The position numbers were made by a program, and so were the translations under genes. 17,185 bases of DNA from Euryarchaeota archaeon UBA495 (GTDB lineage: Archaea > Thermoplasmatota > Poseidoniia > Poseidoniales > Poseidoniaceae). A model generated the notes under the pieces. That model was not told the origin of the DNA. It worked only from the letters and a program-made list of their open reading frames with translations, and made no database searches. Location of the stretch: NCBI GenBank assembly GCA_002496845.1, contig DALQ01000068.1, forward strand, positions 1 through 17,185, given 5' to 3'. Shown here in pieces: positions 1 through 7,640 of the stretch (within the stretch, counting starts at the first letter, position 1; the number at the start of each line of letters is the position of its first letter).

Positions 1-281
1 CCGGCATCCGAGAGCAACCCGCCCGAATTCCGCACCGCATCCATATCCACTGTCACGAAGGCAAGCGTCTGGCCAAGGCGGTCATCGATTTGGAACACGT
101 TCACGGCGTCATGATCCCATCCGAGGGCATCGTGGACATCCTGACCCATGACCTCGGAGCCGTGCATCAAGGGCTTCCCGCCTTGCTCATCGAAGGCGGG
201 TTCAAGGTGACGCGCATCGAGAACCCGGACGATGACCTCGAATCGGTGATCGGCCATCTTGTGGGCGGAGGTGGTCGCTGA
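1..281 (+). CDS. ABC transporter ATP-binding protein, C-terminal fragment (partial)
   Basis: The reading frame is open from the left edge (first full codon at base 3) to a TGA at 279-281, so this is the last ~92 residues of a longer protein. No Walker or signature motif lies in the visible part. The assignment rests on two things: the ending (RIENPDDDLESVIGHLVGGG), which resembles the 'x-LEDVFLxLTGxG' tail of ABC-2-type export ATPases, and the ABC-2 permease that follows directly. Its stop overlaps the permease start by one base (TGATG), indicating translational coupling. The ATPase would power the membrane partner from the cytoplasmic side. It could be another protein, since the catalytic core is outside the window. 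Confidence 0.6.
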   Translation, partial: GIREQPARIPHRIHIHCHEGKRLAKAVIDLEHVHGVMIPSEGIVDILTHDLGAVHQGLPALLIEGGFKVTRIENPDDDLESVIGHLVGGGGR

Positions 282-1456
282 TGTCCTCCTCCACCAAGGC
301 ATGGTCAAGCCTTGACCGGAAAGCAACCGCCGTGGCAGAGTTCACGCTCCGGCAATACCGGACCCGCCTTTCGACGTGGGTCGTGCTTGCCTCGTGCATG
401 GTGGCCCTCAGCACCGTCCTCCTGTTCTACATCGATTTCATGAACGACCCCATCGAATCCATCGACAACGACGGCGACGGTCTGTTCGACGAGGACGGGC
501 CCGACTTCCCGTCCTCCATCGACGCCACCGTGGTCAGCATGGGGTACGACGACGACGGGGATTGTTTGGAAGCCGATCGCCCCGACGGTGCGAAGGACAC
601 GAACGGAAACGGTGTCGTTTGCGACGGATTCATTCGGCAAGCGTGGTATGGTTCAGAACTGACACGGGACAACGGCGTGGACGAGGACCCCGACGACGAA
701 GCCATCATTCAGGAGGCCACCCACCGGGCCTTCCTGCTCGGTTACGGCAAGCTCGGCGTGGTGTTCCTTCTCGGCATCTTCCTGCCTCTCTTCTTGGCCA
801 CGGGGCTGATCCGTGGTGAGATGACGTCAGAAACCATGCATTTCCTCCTCGCGAAACCCATCGCAAGGGGCGAAGTGCTCCTCTATCGCCTGCTGGGGTA
901 CCTCGCCTTGGTGTGGCCGGCAAGTGCAGCCATCGTGGGACTCTCCGCGGTGGTGACCGGCTTGGCCGCGCCGGGAGAGGGCTTCTATCGGTTCGAGGAC
1001 CTGGGGATTTGGTTGGCCATCCTGCTCGCCACGTGGTTGGCGCTGTTGGTCTACGGGATGCTCTTCATGACCTTGGGCGTGATGTGGAAGTACGGCATCG
1101 TCCTCGCCATTCCCTTTGCTGCATGGGAATTTGGAATGGCCTTCCTTTCCATGGGACTTCCCTCTTCACCCCTGCTTCGGGTGTCGGTGATCGGGTGGTG
1201 CTTGGCGATCATCGATGCGGCCACGGCCTTGTCGTGGCCCGATCAGGAGGCCTTCATCGCTTACACCACGGATTACAGCATTTGGAACGTTGACCTCGTC
1301 GCCCCGGGCGACGGGTTGTCCTTCCTTGCCTCAGAAGCACCCTTTGCCATCTCGGCGACAGGAAACATCGCCGTGGCCATCCTGGTGCTCCTCTTCCAGG
1401 CGGGCGTGATTTGGATTGTGGGCCAAGCGTTGTTCAAAGGGAAGGAGATTGCGTGA
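281..1456 (+). CDS. ABC-2 type transporter permease with an Asp-rich (EF-hand-like) extracytoplasmic loop
   Basis: This 391-residue membrane protein should form the channel of an ABC-2 exporter with the ATPase encoded just upstream. Hydrophobic segments lie near residues 33-51, 155-175, 203-228, 242-268, 270-292, 300-316 and 360-385. The stretch 'MTSETMHFLLAKPIARGEVLLY' near 181-202 (in part) fits the ABC-2 pattern of a 'TxxxLLAxPIxRxE' coupling helix after the second membrane segment. Between the first two segments sits a loop of ~100 residues (about 52-150) with DNDGDG at 62-67, DDDGD at 90-94 and DTNGNG at 106-111, and a Cys pair (C95, C114). These resemble calcium-binding DxDxDG loops of dockerin or thrombospondin type-3 repeats. 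The substrate is unknown. The ATG overlaps the previous TGA, and the stop overlaps the next ATG. Confidence 0.85.
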   Translation: MSSSTKAWSSLDRKATAVAEFTLRQYRTRLSTWVVLASCMVALSTVLLFYIDFMNDPIESIDNDGDGLFDEDGPDFPSSIDATVVSMGYDDDGDCLEADRPDGAKDTNGNGVVCDGFIRQAWYGSELTRDNGVDEDPDDEAIIQEATHRAFLLGYGKLGVVFLLGIFLPLFLATGLIRGEMTSETMHFLLAKPIARGEVLLYRLLGYLALVWPASAAIVGLSAVVTGLAAPGEGFYRFEDLGIWLAILLATWLALLVYGMLFMTLGVMWKYGIVLAIPFAAWEFGMAFLSMGLPSSPLLRVSVIGWCLAIIDAATALSWPDQEAFIAYTTDYSIWNVDLVAPGDGLSFLASEAPFAISATGNIAVAILVLLFQAGVIWIVGQALFKGKEIA

Positions 1457-2607
1457 TGGCCCCCACGCACTTCCTTGGTGACCTGAGTGGACTTTGGCGC
1501 TTGGACCAGCGTCCTCCAATACGAGGGTTGACCTGGGATTGGTGGTGGTGGCTCGTGATGCTCGAAGACGAGCAAGGTCGCCCGACAGGGAAGCAATTGA
1601 TGACGCTCTGGTCCACAAAAGACGCGGCTCGCGTCGAAGTCAACGGAGACACATGGCGTCCTCAGGGCCGACCCGGCGTGGACGAACATGGTGGCATGTC
1701 GCTCGACGGCATGGTTTGCGCGTGGTGGTTTGACGGTCAGGCCATGCACGACGCCATGTTGGCCAAGCGCTGCAGCATGGTGGTGCTCCCCGGCGCGCAT
1801 CCTTCGTGGCCGGGGCCTTCGACCCCCGGCCGGGGAGCCGGCGCTGTGGTGCCGCTGCTCGACGAAGATTACAGCATGGGCATGGAAGGGGACGGGTCGA
1901 GTTTCTGGTTGACCTTGGACCCGATGCCCGAAGGCGCTCCATTCTCCACCCTCGATCTCCGTTTGCATCCGGCCTCGGAACGGTTGTCCACCGCACGGCA
2001 AGCGACGGCCACCTATGCCGCCGGCCTTGGCTACGACATCCTCCGACTCCACGGAACCACGGCCGAAGGCCACATCGACGGGACTCCTGTGCGTGGCACG
2101 GCCTACTTCCAGAAGGTCAAGGTTCAGGCCCCTTCCGTCCCATGGTATTGGGGTGTGCTGCACCTTTCCGACGGTTCGTACCTTGATTGGTTCCTGCCCC
2201 ATGCTTCCCCGACCCTCAGTGCAGTCGATGACCGGCCGTGGAAATCACGGGACCTTGGGCACGTGGCCCTGAGCGAAGGCGGCTTGCTCCACGACGAAAC
2301 GCGCGGCCTCACCGAACGCTTCGATCGGGTGGTGGTCGGCAAGCGAAACGAGGAGGGCTTGCCCGTCTTTTCGGTTCGCATGTGGAACGAGAGGGTGTCC
2401 GTCGACCTCGAGGTGGCGGCTCTTGCACGAGCGCACTGGACCTTCGACCAACCCACCAGGGCAGGCTTGCGCAGCCATCTGACCTACAACGAATATCCCT
2501 TGGAAGTGCGCACACTTCGCCTTGAGGACGAACATGGCGTGCGGACTGAGACGGACTTTGAGTGGATCCGCGGCAACGCGGAGCACGCGTGGGGCCTGCT
2601 TCACTGA
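1456..2607 (+). CDS. hypothetical protein, possibly CrtC/AttH-like lipocalin family
   Basis: This encodes 383 residues from the ATG at 1456, which shares its A with the permease stop codon (TGATG). An in-frame start 45 bases earlier would lie inside the permease gene and is not preferred. There is no signal peptide or membrane segment. The protein is rich in Trp. The N-terminal WDWWWW (27-32), followed by a strand and DEQGR, resembles the 'EWWYxxGxLxDxxGR' opening of CrtC/AttH-type double-lipocalin proteins. A later stretch around residues 215-240 (GTAYFQKV, then WYWGVLHLSDGS) resembles the second lipocalin half, in which a strand with W-x-W precedes 'DG'. Members of that family act on or bind hydrophobic molecules. 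Operon position suggests a link with the ABC exporter, perhaps handling its lipid-like substrate. The family call is tentative and made from motif resemblance only. Confidence 0.45.
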   Translation: MAPTHFLGDLSGLWRLDQRPPIRGLTWDWWWWLVMLEDEQGRPTGKQLMTLWSTKDAARVEVNGDTWRPQGRPGVDEHGGMSLDGMVCAWWFDGQAMHDAMLAKRCSMVVLPGAHPSWPGPSTPGRGAGAVVPLLDEDYSMGMEGDGSSFWLTLDPMPEGAPFSTLDLRLHPASERLSTARQATATYAAGLGYDILRLHGTTAEGHIDGTPVRGTAYFQKVKVQAPSVPWYWGVLHLSDGSYLDWFLPHASPTLSAVDDRPWKSRDLGHVALSEGGLLHDETRGLTERFDRVVVGKRNEEGLPVFSVRMWNERVSVDLEVAALARAHWTFDQPTRAGLRSHLTYNEYPLEVRTLRLEDEHGVRTETDFEWIRGNAEHAWGLLH

Positions 2608-2702
2608 CGGCGTGACGCCAAGGGAATCAAGCCTGCAGTGTTCAATCTCGTATCGTGGAAACGTTCATGGCGTTCTCAGCAAGAGACAGGACAGGTGTCC
2701 CA

Positions 2703-3725
2703 ATGACCGAGGAAGCAACCGATGCGCCCGCTGCAGCCAAAGAGGCGCCAGCGCCTGTTGAGCAGCAAGCGCCCAAACACGCGAATTTGGAGAAAAAATT
2801 CCGAACCATCACCGGCGAGGAAATTCTTCGGCACACCCGCCCATCGTTCATGGCCTTCTTTGGCTACTATCTCCTTGCCTTGCTCATGATGGGCGTGCAC
2901 TGGCTCTTCTTCAACGACAACCTTGCAGGCTTGTTGACCAACGAAGATTCGAGCGGATTGTCCACCTTCATTTTCGAACTCTTGGCGAATGATTTGACCT
3001 TCATGGCCGTGATGTTGTCCTTGACGTGGTTCAACCGCATGTTGAACGCCAGCACCTCGAACCGCTGGTTGACGGTGTGGATGCTTCTGACCAGCATCGC
3101 TCCGCTCTTGGTCGTCTTGGACAACTGGCTCACGAGCCTCTTGGGTGACGGCTATCCCAGCATTGGGAGCGGTGGCGGTTTGCTGCCGGAATACAACTAC
3201 CTCATCGCAGGAGCCTGCTTTTCCGGTGCACTTGTGGTGCTGACTGCGCTCTATCAACGGTCGTTCCACTACGCCGTGACCAGCGATGCGGTCATCTTCG
3301 ATCACCGTTTCCTTCTGGTCCGTGGTCATCGCCGCATTCTGTTTGAGAAGATTTCAGAGGTTCTCGTGGAGCGCACCATGCTCGGCACCATGCTGGGTTT
3401 TGCGACCATTTCTCTGTTGACCGATTCAGGCATTGGCCTTGCTCAGGAAACGCGTGGCGTGGCCGCCGCCTCTTCAGCCCCTGAGGTTGTGCAGTCCAAC
3501 GAAGACGACACCAACGCAGAGAAGGCCGGAAAGAGCGTCATTCGTCGTATCTTGGGCCTCATCACCTACCAGCGCACCGTCATCACGATCAGCCCGGATC
3601 CCAAACTTTGCTTCTACAACGTTCGCGGGTGGCAAGACACGAAGCAACTCCTGAATGAGCTTCACAAGAAGCACAGTCAGTCCAGCCAACTTGACGAACT
3701 CAAGGCCGCGTTGACCCAAGACTGA
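2703..3725 (+). CDS. membrane protein with bacterial PH-like domain (bPH2/YdbS-like)
   Basis: This is a 340-residue protein. A charged, Ala/Pro-rich cytoplasmic N-terminus (1-45) precedes about four membrane segments (near 48-70, 97-117, 122-140 and 166-184). Then comes a bPH2-type domain (about 186-318), recognised by 'YAVTSDAVIF', 'LLVRGHRRILFEKISEV' and 'MLGTMLGFATISLLTDSG', the usual 'Y.vT...v....G...r....ipl..I..v.v.....r..G.gti.i.t..G' signature. A disordered, acidic insert at about 250-280 interrupts the domain. The ATG at 2703 is chosen because the protein then starts MTEEATDAP; earlier in-frame GTG (2655) and ATG (2667) codons are possible. No convincing Shine-Dalgarno or TATA box is visible in the 95-base gap upstream. 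Family members are envelope-associated but poorly characterised. Confidence 0.75.
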   Translation: MTEEATDAPAAAKEAPAPVEQQAPKHANLEKKFRTITGEEILRHTRPSFMAFFGYYLLALLMMGVHWLFFNDNLAGLLTNEDSSGLSTFIFELLANDLTFMAVMLSLTWFNRMLNASTSNRWLTVWMLLTSIAPLLVVLDNWLTSLLGDGYPSIGSGGGLLPEYNYLIAGACFSGALVVLTALYQRSFHYAVTSDAVIFDHRFLLVRGHRRILFEKISEVLVERTMLGTMLGFATISLLTDSGIGLAQETRGVAAASSAPEVVQSNEDDTNAEKAGKSVIRRILGLITYQRTVITISPDPKLCFYNVRGWQDTKQLLNELHKKHSQSSQLDELKAALTQD

Positions 3726-3745
3726 GCCGAGGCCTTGAAGAGCAG

Positions 3746-3763
3746 GTCCCGCACCGTCGGGAC
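3746..3763 (+). other. short inverted repeat upstream of the TPR-like gene
   Basis: GTCCCG (3746-3751) and CGGGAC (3758-3763) form a perfect 6-bp stem with a 6-base loop. It lies between the PH-domain gene and the TPR-like gene, touching the Shine-Dalgarno site. It could fold in the mRNA and modulate access to that site, or be chance in GC-rich DNA. There is no T-tract, so it is not an obvious terminator. Confidence 0.3.
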
Positions 3764-3768
3764 GGAGG
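3764..3768 (+). promoter_or_regulatory. Shine-Dalgarno site of the TPR-like gene
   Basis: GGAGG lies 7 bases before the ATG at 3776. This supports the chosen start and shows that at least some genes here use leadered, SD-dependent initiation. Confidence 0.6.
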
Positions 3769-3775
3769 CCCCACC

Positions 3776-4291
3776 ATGTCCGACGACCTGCTTCGACCCG
3801 CCCTAGACAAGTTCGCTGAAGGTGACCTCGAAGGTGCCGTGGAGATGCTCGATGCCCTGCGCGGCCAACACCGCAATGAAGCAGCGCTTCACCACACCTA
3901 CGCCGAGTTCGCAAACATGCTCAACGTGGACGCTCAGGAAGACGTCATTCCCGGAGGGAAGATCATGATGGCCTACAAGAAGGCCATGCAACTCGACGAA
4001 GAAAACGACGAGTACATCGCCGACTTCGCCGACTTTGCCCTCGAATGCAACCGCATCCCCCAAGCCGTCAAGGAGTTCCAACGCTACGCCACTCGACTTG
4101 AGATGGCGGACATTCCCTTCGACGACCGCCTCTACAACGCGGCACGAAACCTCGTCGACCGGATTGAGGTCGTTGACCCTGAGCGCACCTCGGACATCAG
4201 CCAACCCTGGCTCAAGCAGGCGCTGTTGTGGTCCATTGGTGGACTGGGCTTTTCCGCTGAGGACGTCAAGGGTATCCTCGAAGACGCCTGA
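3776..4291 (+). CDS. TPR-like helical repeat protein
   Basis: This is a 171-residue soluble protein without signal or membrane segments. Residues 5-30 (LLRPALDKFAEGDLEGAVEML) look like a TPR helix pair with the usual G-x-x-x-x-A pattern. Residues 62-75 (KIMMAYKKAMQLDEEN) and 79-108 (EYIADFADFALECNRIPQAVKEFQRY) look like further repeats. The C-terminal ~35 residues appear helical and include 'GFSAEDVKGILED'. TPR proteins mediate protein-protein contacts; the partner is unknown. A GGAGG site 7 bases before the ATG supports this start. The gene ends 12 bases before truA and probably shares its transcript. Confidence 0.6.
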   Translation: MSDDLLRPALDKFAEGDLEGAVEMLDALRGQHRNEAALHHTYAEFANMLNVDAQEDVIPGGKIMMAYKKAMQLDEENDEYIADFADFALECNRIPQAVKEFQRYATRLEMADIPFDDRLYNAARNLVDRIEVVDPERTSDISQPWLKQALLWSIGGLGFSAEDVKGILEDA

Positions 4292-4303
4292 GGTTGTTTC
4301 AGG

Positions 4304-5203
4304 ATGGGCGAACTCGTCCATCTGGCGCTGCGCGTCGGTTACCTTGGCGACGCCTTCCATGGAAGCCAAATTCAACCCGACGTCATCACCGTTCAAGGCG
4401 AACTCCAGCGGGTCTTGCGCTCGCTCGGATGGTGGAAGGACGACGAACACACCATGATCCTCGGCAGCAGGACCGACGCGGGGGTGAACGTTCGTCGTAA
4501 CGGCGGCTTGCTCACCCTTGAACGCGACTTGTACGAGAAAATCGGTGACAGGAAATTGGTTCGTGCCATGGCCGATCGTCTTCCCGACCACCTCGCCGTG
4601 CTCGACGCCACCGAGGTTCCAGCCGGGTGGAACCCCCGTTTGGCCGACCACCGCGTTTACCGGTACCGCATGGAAGGGATGGAAGGATGGTGGGCCGATG
4701 ATGTGGACCGCTTCCAGCGCCATTTGGACCTCTTCGTTGGGACACATGACGTGAGGAATTTCGCCCGAATGGAGGAGGGAAAGAACCCCATTCGAACCGT
4801 CGTTTCTGCGGCACCATGGACGGTTGGGGGGCGCATCGTTGGCTTCGAAATCGTCGGGCACTCCTTCCTCTGGAACCAAGTTCGTCGCATCGCCATGGCC
4901 GTCCATCAACTCGAAATTGGACGGCTCACCTGCGAGCAGGTGCACGATGCTCTGCATCACCCCGACCTTCCTGTTGACTTCGGAGTGGCACCTGCAGAGT
5001 GGCTTGTTTTGTGGGACGTGGTCTGGGAATCACTTCCCGCCACCGCTGGACCTGAGCGCACCATGACATGGCAAGCGCCCCCAACCCGTGCAGAAGGAGC
5101 AGAACGTACGATGCGACGGCGCTGGGGTGCCGCTGCATCAGCGGAAATCGAGGCCTTGCTTCACCACGAATGGTCGGCGTTGGGCCGGCTGCATTGGTCA
5201 TGA
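4304..5203 (+). CDS. truA: tRNA pseudouridine synthase A (TruA)
   Basis: TruA converts uridines in the anticodon arm (positions 38-40 in bacteria) to pseudouridine. This 299-residue protein has the family landmarks in order: an opening strand 'LALRVGYLGDAFHGSQ' (7-22), 'VQGELQRVL' (30-38), and the catalytic loop 'GSRTDAGV' with Asp58 as nucleophile. These are followed by 'RNFARMEEGKNPIRTV' and 'FEIVGHSFLWNQVRRIA', the conserved FL.nQVR motif. The SRTD form is typical of archaeal and eukaryotic members, whereas bacteria mostly have GRTD. The C-terminal ~60 residues are variable. The ATG at 4304 places the first strand at the usual distance. The stop overlaps the convergent ribK gene by six bases. 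Confidence 0.93.
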   Translation: MGELVHLALRVGYLGDAFHGSQIQPDVITVQGELQRVLRSLGWWKDDEHTMILGSRTDAGVNVRRNGGLLTLERDLYEKIGDRKLVRAMADRLPDHLAVLDATEVPAGWNPRLADHRVYRYRMEGMEGWWADDVDRFQRHLDLFVGTHDVRNFARMEEGKNPIRTVVSAAPWTVGGRIVGFEIVGHSFLWNQVRRIAMAVHQLEIGRLTCEQVHDALHHPDLPVDFGVAPAEWLVLWDVVWESLPATAGPERTMTWQAPPTRAEGAERTMRRRWGAAASAEIEALLHHEWSALGRLHWS

Positions 5204-5764
5204 CGTGGACAACGCCAGCGTGATGCGGTCTCCGTCGTTGAGGTTCAACCGCTCGCGAAGGAACTCTGTGGAAATCAGTTCAACCACGTCGATGTGACGG
5301 GTCAGGTCTGGAATCAACACGGCGCATGGGACGGCTTGGTCATCGACCGTGATGGTCGCGAGGAAGGCGCTTGCTCCTCCGAAGGAGACGCCGTCGCGGA
5401 GGAAGCCTCGAATCCTGTGGAGCGGGAAGGAGGCTGTGTCCACGTTCTTGGCGGACTGGCGGATCTCGTCGTCCACGTCCAAGGTGTCCAAGCCGGCAAG
5501 TTGCCTCAGGGCGATGTATTCGACGAGGTCGTTTCCTTTGACGGTCACGTTGAGCGTCCCTGGCCAAGCCGTGGCCCCGAGCAAGGCTCGGAATTGGTCT
5601 TGGTAGTGCGGTTGAGCCATGAAAACTTGAGCCCGACCGAGGCCGCTGCCTACCACGCCTGAGAGGTCCACGGGCTTGCGGCGAGCCTCCCCCTCTTCAA
5701 GCCGTGCATCGCACCGGTCTGGAGCCTGCGGGATGCTCAAGAACCCGGGCGAACACGAACCCAT
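5198..5764 (-). CDS. ribK: CTP-dependent riboflavin kinase, archaeal type (RibK, DUF120)
   Basis: The archaeal enzyme phosphorylates riboflavin to FMN using CTP instead of ATP. The family signature is plain: 'LSGVVGSGLGRAQVFM' (34-49, the glycine-rich nucleotide loop), 'YQDQFRALLGATAWPGTLNV' (54-73, the 'PGTLN' motif), a central 'RGFLRDGVSFGGASAFLATI', and the ending 'ELISTEFLRERLNLNDGDRI'. The last part matches the 'LR..l.L.DGD.v' tail seen in Methanocaldococcus RibK. There is no N-terminal HTH domain. The start is uncertain. ATG 5764 gives 188 residues with a ~30-residue poorly conserved leader, and a TTG at 5740 is possible. Further upstream extension would run into the divergent gene, whose ATG lies only nine bases away. 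It is convergent with truA. Confidence 0.9.
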   Translation of the reverse strand: MGSCSPGFLSIPQAPDRCDARLEEGEARRKPVDLSGVVGSGLGRAQVFMAQPHYQDQFRALLGATAWPGTLNVTVKGNDLVEYIALRQLAGLDTLDVDDEIRQSAKNVDTASFPLHRIRGFLRDGVSFGGASAFLATITVDDQAVPCAVLIPDLTRHIDVVELISTEFLRERLNLNDGDRITLALSTS

Positions 5765-5773
5765 GGGATTGGC

Positions 5774-6955
5774 ATGCCAGGTGACCTTTCGTGGATGCAA
5801 GCCAGGTACGATGAACTCGCAGAGCGTTCGCTGTTGTGGGAGCCGCCCACCCTTGAGGGGCCAAGCGTGCCACGATGCAGGATGGACGGGAAGCCGACCA
5901 TCATGCTCTCCGCCAACAATTACCTGAATTTGACCACCCACCCCAAGGTGGTCGATGCTGCGGTGCAGGCCACCAAGACCTACGGGGCAGGAAGCGGTTC
6001 GGTCCGAGCCATTGCCGGAACCATGGACCTCCACCTTGAGGCAGAGAAGGAGGTTGCGGCCTTCAAGCGGGCCGAGGCTGCGCTGATTTATTCCGCAGGA
6101 TACACCGCCAACGTCGGCCTAATCCCGAGCTTGGTGCGCGGTGCTGAGGACCTCATCATCAGCGACGAATTGAACCACGGCTCCATCATTGACGGTGTTC
6201 GATTGACCAAGGCAAGCCGCGCGGTCTACGCGCACAACGACATGGGCGCGCTGGAGGAGGTGCTCATCGCCAACAAGAAGGCGGAGCGGAAGTTGATCAT
6301 CACGGACGGCGTCTTTTCCATGGACGGTGACATCGCTCCTCTCGGCGACATCGTGGCCTTGGCCGAAGAACACGACGCGATGATCATGGTCGACGATTGC
6401 CATGGTGAGGGCGTGCTCGGGGAAGGTGGCCGAGGCATTGTGGACCATTTCAACGTCCACGGAAAGGTCGAATTCGAAATCGGCTCCTTTTCCAAAGCCT
6501 TGGGCGTTCAAGGCGGCATCATGGCCGGTTCAGAACTGAGCCGCCAACACGCCCTCAACCATTCCCGCTCATGGCTCTTGTCCGGCTCGCAACCCCCCGG
6601 TGTTGCCGCCGCACAACGCGCCGCCATTCAGGTGCTTCAGGAAGAGCCCGAGCACCACCAGCGCTTGTGGGACAACACCGCGTACTTCCGCAATGAACTG
6701 CAGAGCCTTGGGTTTGACACAGGCGTTTCTGAGACGCCCATCATCCCCGTCATGTGCGGCCCTTCGAAGACCGCGAAGGCTCTCTCGGCCGCGCTCGGTG
6801 AAGAGGGCGTCATGGCCGGAGCCATCGTGTTCCCCATGGTGGCGCGCGACAAGGCCCGCGTCAGGACGCAAATGTCCGCAGGGCTCACGCGAGAAGACCT
6901 CGACGATGTGCTCCGGATCTTCGAACGCGTCGGCGCCGAACTGAACCTGATCTGA
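5774..6955 (+). CDS. kbl: PLP-dependent alpha-oxoamine synthase, probably glycine C-acetyltransferase (Kbl)
   Basis: This is a 393-residue fold-type I PLP enzyme of the family that condenses an amino acid with an acyl-CoA. Visible landmarks are 'SANNYLNL' (46-53), 'GAGSGSVRAIAGTMDLH' (71-87), 'YSAGYTANVGL' (106-116), 'LNHGSIIDG' with H135, and the cofactor-contacting 'VDDCHGEGVLG' (206-216, D207 and H210). 'GSFSKALG' carries the Schiff-base Lys241. Kbl cleaves or forms 2-amino-3-ketobutyrate in threonine and glycine metabolism. Its close relative BioF makes 8-amino-7-oxononanoate for biotin, and sequence inspection alone cannot separate the two with certainty. No biotin genes are nearby, which slightly favours Kbl. 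Another in-frame ATG lies at 5795. No TATA box is evident upstream; that DNA belongs to ribK. Confidence 0.85.
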   Translation: MPGDLSWMQARYDELAERSLLWEPPTLEGPSVPRCRMDGKPTIMLSANNYLNLTTHPKVVDAAVQATKTYGAGSGSVRAIAGTMDLHLEAEKEVAAFKRAEAALIYSAGYTANVGLIPSLVRGAEDLIISDELNHGSIIDGVRLTKASRAVYAHNDMGALEEVLIANKKAERKLIITDGVFSMDGDIAPLGDIVALAEEHDAMIMVDDCHGEGVLGEGGRGIVDHFNVHGKVEFEIGSFSKALGVQGGIMAGSELSRQHALNHSRSWLLSGSQPPGVAAAQRAAIQVLQEEPEHHQRLWDNTAYFRNELQSLGFDTGVSETPIIPVMCGPSKTAKALSAALGEEGVMAGAIVFPMVARDKARVRTQMSAGLTREDLDDVLRIFERVGAELNLI

Positions 6956-6958
6956 AGT

Positions 6959-7597
6959 TCATTCTTCTTCGGAAAGGATCGTGTCCAGCACGTCCTTCAG
7001 GTCGTCGTCGTCGTCGACGATGGCCTCCATGTCCGTCTCGGTCTCGACGGGCTCAATCGTGATGTTCTCGAAGGGGTCCTTTCCGTCTTCAAGGCGGCAG
7101 AGCATGCGCCAGCGTGGCGCCCAACTCAGGTGAACGTAAAGCGGCCCGGGGAGCAACAAAAGGAACCAGACCAGGGCCGGTGGGACGGAAAACAACTCGG
7201 TGATGTTCCCGCCGAGGACCGCAAGGCCGACGAAAGGCATGGCGTACAACACGGTCCGTGGTGGCGCAACTGGAGCCCGCTGGGAGAAGCGTGCGATGAT
7301 CAGCGATGCAAATCCGAGCAACATGCACGACGCGACAAGCAGCGAGGCGTGGAAGATCCATGTGGGCCACCAAATCGCGTCTCCGTAAGACACACGGTAG
7401 GGGAGAAGCAAGGCAAGGGACACCAAGATTCCGTAAAACCCGGACACGTTTGCGGGATGGTTGAGCCACATTGGGAGGCTGGCAAAGCGTCGCGAAAGCG
7501 AAGTTCCCAGCAGCAAATCGGCCTCTTTGGGCCCGAGTTGCTCCAGCCCAGCCCGCCAATCCGCACCGGTCATGAGCGGTTGCTTTGCTGGTGACAT
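6959..7597 (-). CDS. hypothetical four-helix membrane protein with acidic C-terminal tail
   Basis: This is a 212-residue protein with no family I recognise. A soluble N-terminus (1-50) includes 'LGPKEADLLLGTSLSRRF'. Four hydrophobic segments follow (near 52-67, 79-102, 115-133 and 138-157), then a cytoplasmic-type tail of ~55 residues that is strongly acidic (DDDDD at 195-199, ending SEEE). The reading frame stays open far upstream, but that part lies inside the preceding gene (stop at 7641-7643), so a start after it is required. The candidates are ATG 7606, 7597 and 7573; 7597 is chosen. No Shine-Dalgarno is visible. It is the third gene of a minus-strand cluster with the DUF309 gene, and its stop lies three bases from the convergent kbl stop. 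Confidence 0.6.
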   Translation of the reverse strand: MSPAKQPLMTGADWRAGLEQLGPKEADLLLGTSLSRRFASLPMWLNHPANVSGFYGILVSLALLLPYRVSYGDAIWWPTWIFHASLLVASCMLLGFASLIIARFSQRAPVAPPRTVLYAMPFVGLAVLGGNITELFSVPPALVWFLLLLPGPLYVHLSWAPRWRMLCRLEDGKDPFENITIEPVETETDMEAIVDDDDDLKDVLDTILSEEE

Positions 7598-7640
7598 TAT
7601 GAACATGAAGGGAAGGAAACAGCCGCCCGTAGGCTTCTGA

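Noticed and set aside
1273..2202. 309-residue minus-strand open frame opposite the permease and lipocalin-like genes
   Set aside because: Antisense to a coupled operon; no motifs or plausible initiation site.
3803..4960. 385-residue minus-strand open frame opposite the TPR-like gene and truA
   Set aside because: Antisense shadow of real genes with conserved TruA motifs; no recognisable domain.
5765..6034. N-terminal extension of ribK to 278 residues
   Set aside because: It would overlap the conserved N-terminal region of the divergent PLP enzyme, and the extra residues do not look like a RibK HTH domain.
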